A stretch of 64,000 nucleotides of DNA, taken from NCBI GenBank assembly GCA_023935145.1, contig CM043705.1, positions 53,917,584 to 53,981,583 on the forward strand, read 5' to 3'. This document shows positions 21,612-31,032 of this stretch, piece by piece (the first letter of the stretch is position 1; each line of letters opens with the position of its first letter). This DNA comes from Bretschneidera sinensis. Lineage: Eukaryota; Streptophyta; Magnoliopsida; Brassicales; Akaniaceae. The notes below the pieces were generated by a model. The model was not told the origin of the DNA. It did no database searches and saw nothing but the letters and a program-made list of their open reading frames with translations. The position numbers and the translations under genes are program-made.

Positions 21612-22624
21612 AGTATTGAGTTATATGATCACTGTTTGCTAACCAAATGATTGAGTGAGTTTACTGTCCTTAGGAGGATAATATTGTCCAATCAATCAAG
21701 TATACAAGCTCCTATTTTATATATGTGATGTGAGAAATAATTATTTGGGTGATATAACTGTTTTGTGTACTTGTTATGCTATTGTATGATAGATTGATTT
21801 ATTTTAAAAATTAAACATTTTCTATAAAATACCAAAATGCTAGATTTCAGTCTAGACGAGAGAGAAAGCTCTAATTCCCCATTCTCTCGTACCCAAATCT
21901 TGCCATCCTAGAATCTCACGCATAGACTAATGACAAGGGATTTGGTTCCCTTCAATGTCAAATGGAAACTCCTTACCTGTCAACCTTGCTCTGTGCTTGA
22001 GTGATATAAGATCAATATGAGAAATGTGCCCGACCCAAAAGAGCTCTCCTCGAGTGAGCTCTCTTACTAATTGACAAAGGGGCAGTGTAAGGTGTGGTGC
22101 CCAAAATATTGTAATTAAATCGATCATTGTAATATTTGTATATAACATTGTTTCAATAAAAAAAAAAAAAGATATTATTCATGAGTTAATATGTTAAAGT
22201 CAGTTGACTAGTGTAATGCCCGTGTGTCGCACAGGTTTGTGGAATATTCTTTAAAATGATGATTTAGTCATGTAACCTCTTCATCTCAAACAGTCATTTA
22301 AGATGAATCAATGTGACCTTTAAAGTCAAAATGTTCTTATGTCTCTGTCTCATTACATTTAAAACCGAAATTCTCATCACTCAAATAGAATTTCATTGTG
22401 TAAAGATATGAAAAATAGTAACATGAAAAGAAAGTCAAGAAAGAAAAAACAATGGCAATTTAGATTATAATTAGTATTGGTGTTGGCCATAATGTTAGGA
22501 CATACAACTAACTTGCAAGCTGTAACACTCCAATGAATTATATAGCAAAACTTATGCTTTTTCACATGTGGCCCTATATCTAACTTTATGAAAAAACAAA
22601 TAAAATCGTAATGTGTGAACTTAT
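21612..22624. other. Intergenic stretch left of element A
   Basis: No gene supported. An A-run (22157-22170) and a stretch near 22200 reading CTAGTGTAATGCCCGTGTGT hint at an old transposon remnant, but no paired repeat was found. The final five bases CTTAT may be the left target duplication of element A. Confidence 0.4.
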
Positions 22625-23752
22625 TGTTGACTCGTATTTGATTTTAATAATTACAAAACACTACTTTAATTGCACTAATAGTTTTATCTAAGTGTTTAAC
22701 TGGTAAAAGTATTCAGTACGGAAATAAGATGCAAGAACTCAATGTGAATCAGACACCAAAACAAGACAAAAGATCTAGAATAGGCATTAAAGTAATTGAA
22801 ACAATTGTAAATCTTCTATGTTCAATTATATAGCTTGATATATGGCTCAATTTACAAAAGACTTTGACAAAACTAAAAATAAAAAAGTTTCTGAGTCAAA
22901 AACTGTTTTTGAAAAGGAAAACTGGGTTGTCTTAACTGGATCCCTAATATGGGACAGAAAGTTTCCAGTTGACTGGTAACTTTACCCAGTCAACTGGTCC
23001 TTTGACCCAGTCGACTAGCACTCGTCCTTAGCCTAAAGAGTGAAAAATCATCACTTGACCCAGTTGACTGGTACAAGGATTCAATCGATTGGTAATTCGA
23101 AAATATGACCGTTTGAGACGTAGGACTTGAGCATTTAATGCTCCAAACCTACCAAGTCAGTGTTAAACGTTTATATTAATTCAAAACTATATAAACCCAC
23201 TTCAATGAGCATTTAAACAAAAAGAGAATACATTGAATTCACAAGATAGCTCATGAATTCTCAAAAAGCTTTGAAAAATTTATTGTTGAGCCATTTATCA
23301 AGATTGTTCTTGAAAGAGAGATATTATTCATTTGTAAAAGCACTTATTGTTATCTCTCTACCATTTACTTTACAACAAATTACATTTATTGTAAAGAAAG
23401 AGTTGGTATAACTCTTAGAGTGTTTAGGATTAAACACTTCATTGTAGCTTTCGTGAGGAAGAGATCAGTTGTAAGGTTTGTGCAACACCCATGAAGTTGT
23501 ATGACTAAAGTTTTAGTTGATTACTTCAAGGAGTTTCCTTGAAGAGAGTGGACGTAGGGTCGGAAGGAATTCGATATTGTCGAACCACTATAAATGGAGT
23601 TTGCATTTTCTCTTCCTTAAACTCTTTTACTTTCAAGCATATTATTTGTTTGTGTGCTTTGTGCATTCTATTTAAAAACTTGCAAAGTAATTGGCAAAAG
23701 TTTTTTGAAAACCAATTCACCCCCCCATCTTGGGTTTGAACCTCGGTTTACA
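22625..23752 (+). repeat. 5' LTR of element A
   Basis: Starts TGTTGACTCGTATTTGATTT and ends CCTCGGTTTACA. Contains a decayed palindrome array (about 22962-23093) upstream of CTATATAAAC (23187-23196), which marks the U3 promoter. Confidence 0.88.
22962..23196 (+). promoter_or_regulatory. U3 promoter of element A: CCAGTCGACTGG array plus TATA box
   Basis: Five or six degenerate copies of CCAGTCGACTGG, several with C-to-T or G-to-A changes at the central CpG (CCAGTTGACTGG, CCAGTCAACTGG). They are followed about 95 bp later by CTATATAAACCC. The same order is seen in the 3' LTR. Confidence 0.7.
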
Positions 23753-23754
23753 AT

Positions 23755-23766
23755 TGGTATCAGAGT
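23755..23766 (+). other. Primer-binding site, tRNA-Met type (element A)
   Basis: TGGTATCAGAGT follows the 5' LTR by 2 nt and is complementary to the initiator tRNA-Met 3' end, as usual for plant copia elements. Confidence 0.88.
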
Positions 23767-23807
23767 TTCGTACTCAATTTCAAGCTTAAAATCCTTGAGT
23801 TGATCCG

Positions 23808-24878
23808 ATAGCATCAAATAGCTATACCGAGGGGCATTCATACACAAGGCCTTCTTTGTTCAATGACTCCAATTATAACTACTGGAAAAATAGAATGAAA
23901 ATCTTTGTCGAAGGACAAGATTACAATCTATGGAGAGTCATTGAGAAAGGACCTGGAATTCCTACAAATGAAATAACTATTAGAGAAATCAATCATACAA
24001 TGCCTAAACTCAAAACTAAGTTCATTGAATAGGATTGTAGAATGATGTCTCTAAATAGTAGAGCCACTAGTATTTTACGTTGTGCTTAATATATTTCTGA
24101 GTATAATCAAGTTTCTACATGTGTTTCGGCTAAGGAGATCTGGGACAAACTACAAGTTACATATGAGGGCACTAGCAAAGTCAAAAAATCAAAAATCTAT
24201 ATGCTAGTGTCTGAGTATGAATCTTTTAAAATGTCTCCTACTGAAACAATTTCTCAAATGCACTCACGTTTTACCACTATTGTTAATGACTTAAAGCTTC
24301 TTGGTAGGAACATTGAAGAATTTGAACTAACAAGAAAGATCTTAAGGTCTTTGCCATCCACTTAGAAAGCAAAGAATACGACCATCACTAAGGCCAAAGA
24401 ACTCGACAAACTTGATGTCGAAACATTTCTCGGATCACTATTGACATACGAGATGGAGGAAATGAATCCCGTTATCAATGATGATGAGAAAAAAAAAATG
24501 ATTGCTCTCAAGGCCTCTACAAGCAACAAATAAGAAGAGAAAGAAGAAGAGGATGATAGCAGCGAAGAAGATGGTGAGATGAATTTAATCACCAAAAGGT
24601 TTCAAAAGTTCTTGAAAAAGAGAAAGAAACCTTACACAAGGGATTCCACTCCAAAAAAGGAACCTCTTGTGTGTTATGGTTGCAAGAAACCCGGTCATAT
24701 CAAGGCTGATTGTCCAACTATGAGCAGACCTTATAAGAGCTTCAAAAAGAAGGTAATGATTGCAACCACAAGGAGTGATGACGAAGAGGAAGAAACTTCG
24801 GACAATGAAGTAGGATACAAGGAGATTGCCAACCTATGCTTGATAACAATCGACGATCAAAATGAGGTATCATTCTAA
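23808..24878 (+). pseudogene. Element A gag with CCHC zinc knuckle
   Basis: Copia-type gag. By alignment with element B, the start codon has become ATA (23808-23810). The frame then reads NYNYWKNRMKIFVEGQDYNL, a standard copia gag opening, with KEIWDKLQVTYEGTS and LTRKILRSLPS further on. Stops are present, for example TAG near 24030 and another after RSLPST. The C-terminal part (24579-24878) is open and holds the zinc knuckle CYGCKKPGHIKADC. It would package element RNA if intact. Element B encodes the same protein in better shape. Confidence 0.83.
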
Positions 24879-24879
24879 T

Positions 24880-25917
24880 AATAACATTGTTAGTAGTTGT
24901 GAAGAGTTAATTGAAGTTATAAATGAGATTCATGAAGAATTGAAGAAATTTAATTCTAGAAATGTGGCTATCAAGAAGGAAGTCTCATCTCTTTCCAAAG
25001 AGATGGAGGGTTTAAAGGAAGAAAAATAAAAACTATCTTCCATGCTCTATAACTCTTCACAAGATTTTCTAAAAAATGAAAATGATATTTTAGAGAAGAA
25101 AATAATAGATTTAAAAACCACTACATCTAGACTTATGCTTGGAAAAGCAAAGCTAGATGAAGTGTTATCTAGCCAAAAGTTAAATGGAGGAAAATCTGGT
25201 TTGAGTTATTCTCCATTGGGCAAACAAAAGTCAAAAGAGACTTTGTTCATAAAAACAACATGTTTGAATGAAGCCTCCACTTCCAAGACCTCTAGCAAGA
25301 TTAAAAGTACTCATTGAATATATGCTAGTAGGTCTAAGAATGTGAATTTAAATTCTAATGCATATACTAGAGATAAGCATCCTAAAAATACTCATGCATA
25401 TATATATGCTTACTCAAGAAATGCAAATGCTAGGAATAATCATTCAAGGAATGCACATACTAGAAATACATATCCTAAGAACTATCATCATGCATATCCT
25501 AGAGATAATGTGTATGCTTATAACTTGCATGGTAAAAGTGGACATCATAGAAATCATCATCATATGTATCCTAGAAATAATATGTATGTTCACAATAAAA
25601 CAAGTGCATATCCTAGAAATTATTATCACACATCTCCTAGAAATAACATGCATGTTCATAATTTTCATACTAGAAACATGTATTCTAGGATTGCTTATCC
25701 AATGAACTATAGACATGCACAATTAAGAAATTTTAGAAATTTCAATAACTATTATCCTAGGATTATGCATCATCAACATGTCTATAAATATAGAGCACCT
25801 TATAATGTTAAGAAAATATATGTCCCGAAAGGAACCGTATTTTCTAGGACTAATGCCAAAGGACCTAAGAAATTTCGGGTACCTAAAAGTGCAATTGTAT
25901 ATCCTTGTGTAATGTAG
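24880..25917 (+). pseudogene. Element A gag-pol linker: coiled-coil and Asn/Tyr/His/Arg-rich repeats
   Basis: A region of about 1 kb absent from element B. First comes a charged coiled-coil-like stretch (EELIEVINEIHEELKKF, later DILEKKIIDLKTT) broken by stops. Then a 191-codon open frame at 25342-25917 follows, dominated by Asn, Tyr, His and Arg in loose repeats around YPRNNMHVHN and ARNNHSRNAH. The repetitive part is low-complexity and strongly basic, so RNA binding is conceivable. Coiled-coil segments after the zinc knuckle are known in some SIRE-type gags; the NYHR-rich tract I do not recognise. In element B the equivalent flanks join directly. Confidence 0.6.
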
Positions 25918-26561
25918 ATATGTCTCCACACTAAGGAAAAAAGGTAATTATTGGTTCCTTGATAATGGATGCTCAAAGCACATAACCGGTGATCAAAGCA
26001 TGTTCAAAAAGCTAACTCTAAGGGATGGCGGTCACGTCACCATTGGAGACAATACAAAGATAAAGATCATTAGACATGGCAAAGTTGGTAACAATTTCTC
26101 AACCTTTGATCATGTATTGTATGTGCAAGGCCTTAAGCCAAACTTGCTTAGTATTAGTCGATTATGTGACAAAGGAAACAAAGTCATATTTGAAACCTTT
26201 CATTGTCTAGTTATCGACATCAAAAGTAATAAGATCAAGTTTGTTGGCCATAGACATGAAAATGTTTATATAGGTGATTTAAAATCTTTGCATTCAAAAA
26301 ATGAAAAATGTTTTCTTGCTTTAAGTGAAAATTCATGGCTATGGCATCGAAGACTTGGCCAAGTGAACATGGACTTGCTTAAAATCATTTCAAGAAAAGA
26401 TTTAGTCATTGAACTTCCAAAAATCAAATTTGAAAAAACAAGGTGTGTGATACTTGTCAAACAGGAAAGCAAACAAGAATTTCTTTTAAACAAAAAAGTA
26501 TAATCTCAACTTCTAGACCATTTGAACTTATGGATATGGATTTATTTGGTCCAATAAGTAT
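25918..26561 (+). pseudogene. Element A protease end and integrase N-terminus (before insertion B)
   Basis: Starts at ICLHTKEK. The protease motif reads LDNGCSKHITG, where the family has LDSGCSKHMTG, so the active-site Ser is Asn here, and a frameshift precedes it. The long frame 26000-26503 covers LTLRDGGHVTIGDNTKIKII and the integrase zinc-binding region (WLWHRRLGQVNMDLL and a disrupted CxxC). It is interrupted by element B just after MDMDLFGPIS, which carries the first catalytic Asp of integrase. The frame resumes at 35893. Confidence 0.82.
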
Positions 26562-27736
26562 TGTAGGTCAAGGTTTCAACCCAAGAGGGGGGGTGAATTT
26601 GGTTTTTAAAACTTTTTGTGGAATTAATACAAGTTTATAAAAACGAATAAGCAGCAAACAATTAAGACAAGTAATGTGCTGTAAATAAAGAGTTTAAAGA
26701 GAAGAGGATGCAAACTCAGATTATAGTGGTTCGGCAAAATCGGATTCGTTCCGACCCTACGTCCACTCTCTTCAAGGAACTCCTTGAAGTAATCCACTAA
26801 GTAACTTAGTCGTACAACTTTCTTGGTGTTGTACAAACCTTACAATCCCTTCCTCTCGGAAGCTATCCCCTTCCTCTCGGAAGTAATCCCCTTCCTTTCG
26901 GAAGTAATCCTTTTACAAAAGATGCTGTAAAGTAAATGGTAGAGAAACAGCTAATGGAAGCTTATACAACTGAATAATGTCTCTCTTTCAAAGTAAAGCT
27001 TGAAGAATGGCTCAACAAGAATATTTCAAAGCTTTTTGTGTTTCAAAGAGTACCACAACTTGATTGTGTAATATCAACTCTTTTTGAATGTGTGCAGCTC
27101 TCTATTGAATGCTCAATATAATGGGTTTATATAGCCAGCAAATAATATGGTCGTTGGGACTTTAATTTGAAAAATATTTACTTTAAAATGTTCAGATTCG
27201 GTGTCCAACAGTCATATTTTTGAACTACTAGTCGACTGGATCGTGATACCAGTCGACTGGGTTCACTTGAAAAAATCTCGTTTTCAGACCTTCTAGGTTA
27301 CCACTCGACTGGTATTTTTCATCCAGTCGACTGGGGACTTACTGTCCATTTTACCAGTCGACTGGTATAACTGACCCAGTCGACTAGAGACATACTGTCT
27401 CATATACCAGTCGACTGGTATATGTACCCAGTCGACTGGGTTGTCTTCCGACCCAGTTTTTCTGTTTTAATTGAAAACATTTGTTTAAAAACGATCGGTT
27501 TAGAAAAATCTTTTGTGTTCGAGCCATTGAACAAGCTATTACAATGTATAAATGAGACTTACATTGGTTCTAAAACCTTAGACCTATACTAGTTCTTCAG
27601 TCTTCACTTGATTCCTTGATTCGGTTTGAGTTCTTGCACCTGGATCCTTGGTTGAATACTTTTGTTGCTTACTACACTTAGTTAGTATAATAACAGTTAT
27701 GTTTTGTCATCATTAAAATATGGGTGAGGGTCAATA
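26562..27736 (-). repeat. 3' LTR of element B
   Basis: Matches 34739-35892 with scattered changes. The terminal dinucleotide on the pol side has mutated (plus strand TCAATA rather than TCAACA). Contains the palindrome array 27226-27440 and a TATA-like box at 27126-27134 (minus strand CTATATAAA). A threefold CCTTCCTCTCGGAAG-type short repeat lies at 26850-26905. Confidence 0.88.
27226..27440 (-). promoter_or_regulatory. U3 palindrome array of element B (3' LTR)
   Basis: About eight copies of CCAGTCGACTGG, including a perfect 24-bp palindrome at 27401-27424 (the 12-bp core extended by TATA on both sides). In element orientation the array lies about 95 bp upstream of the CTATATAAACCC box. Most copies contain an intact SalI-type GTCGAC core. 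Confidence 0.75.
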
Positions 27737-28394
27737 ATCTCCCCTTTTTTTATGATGACGAAACTAATAATGTGAAAACAAATAAAAAAGCTAAGTGTTT
27801 GGATTTTACGAAAAATCGGACAGAGTCTCCTCTGTTTTTCGAATAAAACCACCCTGTAAACAAGAAAATGCAGTTTATAAACATTCCAACCAACCACAAT
27901 CAAATCAACCAATCAATGAATAAATTTTGGAGCAGTGCTCCCCCTAAATCTATGCATTAGTTTCTTTTTACTTAGTTTTTCTCATTTTTCTCTCTCGTTT
28001 TGACAACAGCAACCAAAGGGGCTAGAAATCAAAAAATAAGCTACTTAACCACTACAGTCACCTAGAGTATGATTAAACAAACCTGTACATGAAAATTTGG
28101 CTTCATTTAGAGTTCGAAAGCATTCCCAAGAAGAACCGAAAGTTTTCATACAAGCATAACAATTTTAGAGTATTTTTGTGACTAACAGTAGTTTGAAACT
28201 ATGCAAACATATAACAAATAACGTAAATAGAGATATGAAATATGACTAATGATAACAGAATAGCATATACATAACGTCAATACATGTCCGGGCTTCATAG
28301 AGCCATAAATAAGACAAAATAATACAAAATATGTCCGTGCTATGTGGTAAGAGCTGGAAAACTCTAAGTACATCATACTAACGAAAACAAAGAC
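27737..28394 (-). other. Element B 3' non-coding region and polypurine tract
   Basis: Between the ORF3 stop and the 3' LTR. No coding content is seen. The polypurine tract on the minus strand (AAAAAAAGGGGAGAT, about 27737-27751) sits against the LTR. Confidence 0.7.
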
Positions 28395-29663
28395 TTAAGG
28401 AGCAGGAGAGTCCGAGCCATCACAAAGAAGATCCCTAATCTCTGCTAGGGAACCCTCGGTGTGCTCTCGATGTAACTTGAAGTCGTCTCGTTGGTGGTTG
28501 ATGGAGGAGCTCAATCTCTGGTACTCCGACTGCATGGACTGGAATCCGGACTCCATAGTCATCTGAAGGCTCGAGATCGCCTGAAGTATATCATCGTATC
28601 CAGTCTGATCAGTACTCGAGTCACCAATCGGAGGTGCTCGTGTATCTGTGTCCATATCATCAGCAGCATCTGCAGCATCCTCCTCATCCTCATCATCATC
28701 GCTCTTATCCTCTCGGATCCGTAGGCACTTCCCAACCTTCGGATAGAGGAAGCCATCACGAATCACGCATCCCATCTTTTTCAGTGATGAGACATTGATG
28801 ATATCCATCGGTCCAATATCCTGAGCCTCATAGGCAGGCAGAGGCACCCGGAAGTGCTGGAATATGAGTATAATGAGCATCCCGTAAGGAAGACACCCGG
28901 AGTCGCTCGCTTCACCATTTATCATGTTGGCAAGTAGCAGAGGATATATATTGAAGTTGTGCATAGATTTAAGGCACCAAATCAATATCATATCTATCTT
29001 AAATAGATACTCTCGACTCCCGAGTCTCGGGTGGATGGTCCAACTTACAATCAGCTGAAATATCTTCGAGTCAAGGGGCATATCACTACATGTATGAAAT
29101 GTAATGGGTCTGTACATATAGTTAGGGTCTTCCCTAACTATCTGACAGGTCGCCTCAACATCGAAGTTGTCTGGCCATCCATCCAGACTCCATTGGATCC
29201 CCCTTGCAGAGATCCTCAGTAAGCTTATGAGGAAGTCTGTGTTGACCTCAAACTCCATACCACTGACTCTAGTTCTGAATCTCAGAGCCAGAAGACTAGA
29301 TTTCACCAAGTTCACATAGAACTGGTGAATCAGTCTCGGGTAGAATTTTTCATGCACTTTGACCAGTGGGGTCAAGTGAATCGCCTCAAAGGTTGGCAAA
29401 ATATCAAAATTGCCATGACGAATAGAGTCAAAGTCTACAACTCTAACCGTCATGATCTTTTTATGACGGATTATCGAATCATACCTCGCTTTTTCCGTAG
29501 GACTGCAAAACAGAGACTCATCAAGCTCTGTTCTAGGTGCTTTGCTTGATGAGCCTGCTACACCCTTCCCCCGTGACTCTGATGCCGAGGGTTTTATAGA
29601 CCTTGGCCTTTTAGGTGCATTTGGTCCACTAGTTGTGAATTTAACACGGATTTTATTGGTCAT
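28395..29663 (-). CDS. Third ORF of SIRE-like element B (envelope-position ORF of unknown function)
   Basis: An intact 422-codon frame downstream of pol. The body (about residues 75-300) is a globular domain with MEFEVNTDFLISLLRI, WSLDGWPDNFDVEATCQIV, LIVSWTIHPRLGSREY and LLLANMINGEASDSGCLPYG. I associate it with the 'putative plant transposon protein' type found in several plant retroelements. The N-terminus is basic (KRPRSIKP, residues 18-25) and could be a nuclear signal. Residues 318-341 are strongly acidic, and about 358-405 look heptad-like. I see no signal peptide or transmembrane helix, so an envelope role, sometimes assumed for SIRE ORFs in this position, is not supported. Element A carries a decayed homologue (44031-45238). 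A palindrome array and TATA box lie just upstream. Confidence 0.8.
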   Translation of the reverse strand: MTNKIRVKFTTSGPNAPKRPRSIKPSASESRGKGVAGSSSKAPRTELDESLFCSPTEKARYDSIIRHKKIMTVRVVDFDSIRHGNFDILPTFEAIHLTPLVKVHEKFYPRLIHQFYVNLVKSSLLALRFRTRVSGMEFEVNTDFLISLLRISARGIQWSLDGWPDNFDVEATCQIVREDPNYMYRPITFHTCSDMPLDSKIFQLIVSWTIHPRLGSREYLFKIDMILIWCLKSMHNFNIYPLLLANMINGEASDSGCLPYGMLIILIFQHFRVPLPAYEAQDIGPMDIINVSSLKKMGCVIRDGFLYPKVGKCLRIREDKSDDDEDEEDAADAADDMDTDTRAPPIGDSSTDQTGYDDILQAISSLQMTMESGFQSMQSEYQRLSSSINHQRDDFKLHREHTEGSLAEIRDLLCDGSDSPAP

Positions 29664-29870
29664 TTTGAGAAATTTGTAGTTTTTGGGTAAAAGAGATTTT
29701 AGAGAAAATAAGATATTTTAACCGTAGAAAGTTAAAAATCTCATTACGGATGAGTAGATCGGTGTGTTTAGATGAAGTTTGGAAGGTTTTTGGATCAAAA
29801 TGATGAATTTTTCTAGAGAGAGAAAGCAAGGGTGTTCGAAAATGGCGTAAAAAATCAGAAAAATGAACAG

Positions 29871-30190
29871 TCCCTTTTATAGAGTCGCGATACTAGTCGA
29901 TTGGGTTGAGTTACCAGTCGACTGGGTCCCTTTGAAAAGATGAATAGTTTTCATACCAGTCGACTGGGTTCATGTACCAATCGACTGGGTGAACTGGCAG
30001 TAATATACCAGTCGACTGGATGACAATTGATTTTCAAAAAATTGGCTCCAAACAGGGTCTAGAGATACCAGACTACTGGATAGGATTTACCAGTCATTTG
30101 GAAAAGAGACAGAGATGTACCAGTCGACTGGATAAAAGGACAGTGACTTACCAGTCGTCTGGTATAGTTTTACTAGTCGACTGGACCCCT
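29871..30190 (-). promoter_or_regulatory. Internal promoter-like module upstream of ORF3 in element B
   Basis: Ten copies of the CCAGTCGACTGG-type motif lie between 29891 and 30183, several perfect and others with single changes. In ORF3 orientation the last copy ends 8 bp before CTATAAAAGGGA (29871-29882), and the ORF3 ATG is about 208 bp further on at 29663. The order array, TATA, leader, start mirrors U3 of the LTR and is repeated in element A. Promoter function is inference. Confidence 0.7.
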
Positions 30191-30323
30191 AAGAAAATTT
30201 TCAGTCTTAATTTATAGCACGAAATTTGTTTATCTATGACACATTGAGTGAGGGAGATATTTAAACAAGAATTAATACTCTTTCACTAGATATCAAACAT
30301 GCATATGATGAATAAAGGAGCAA

Positions 30324-31032
30324 TCAGATATTTAGTTTATCATAATCCAACAATCCCATCAATATTCTAATTTTACAAAAACTAGCTTCACCTAGAGGTT
30401 TTGTAAGAATGTCAGCTATTTGATCTTCTGAAGGTATGAATTCTAGTTTTTTCACCTTTTTTAGCATGGTATCTTAAGAAATGATGTCTTATTTCTATGT
30501 GCTTTGTTCTAAAGTGCTGAATAGGGTTCTTGGTTAGGTTGATAGCACTAGTATTATCACAAAATATTGGGATATTTTTTAGGTACTTTAAATTCAAAAG
30601 AAGAGGAAAAGTTATAGTTTCTTGAAGCACAAAGACTCAAGGCAATCCGGAGTAAAGGCATGGTTGTGGAAGGACAAATGAATAGAAATCAAGTCTTGAG
30701 TGTGTGCGCTGCGGCCTAAAGAAGTCCAAGCCTCGACCTCCAGAAAGAAGCACAAAAGAACAAGGAAACCAACCAGTTGTTGTTTCATCCAAATTACTTG
30801 GGCACAACAACTTCCGGCTGCAACGTATTCCACCTTGGCGGTTGATAATGCAACATAATTTTGTTTCTTGGAAAACCAAGAGGTTAACATAGCTCCTAAA
30901 AATTGGCATGTACCACTTGTGCTTTTTCTATCTAACCTACATCCAGCAAAATCAGCATCTGAATATCCTACAAGCTCAAAAGATGAATCTCTAGAGTTCC
31001 ATAATCCTACTGTTTGGGTTCCTTGTAGATAT
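30324..31032 (-). pseudogene. Element B RNase H region with a foreign insert
   Basis: Copia RNase H, in pieces. Upstream blocks include YSDADFAGCRLD-like and GTCQFLG-like sequence, then TSWFSKKQNYVALSTAK. After VIWMKQQL the similarity breaks for roughly 190 bp (about 30575-30772, frame reading LVLLCFFLEVEAWTSLGRSA). It then returns with [20 protein letters not shown] and [12 protein letters not shown] frameshift near 30440 is followed by [12 protein letters not shown], and the pol frame ends at 30324. The insert has no match in element A's intact counterpart (43081-43200), so it came in after B diverged. Its origin is unknown. Confidence 0.8.

Noticed and set aside
25358..25722. Met/Ile/His-rich frames overlapping the NYHR repeat region on both strands
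   Set aside because: Out-of-frame readings of the same low-complexity repeats; the 25342 frame fits the downstream pol context better.
28395..29663. Calling ORF3 a retroviral envelope gene
   Set aside because: The position matches what has been called env-like in SIRE elements, but I see no signal peptide, furin-type site or transmembrane helix. Unknown function is the honest call.
29885..30190. Regularly recurring motif that at first glance resembles a CRISPR array
   Set aside because: Repeat units are 12-16 bp palindromes with unequal, related spacers, lie in a eukaryotic retrotransposon and recur in LTRs. No Cas genes. It is a regulatory-type repeat array.
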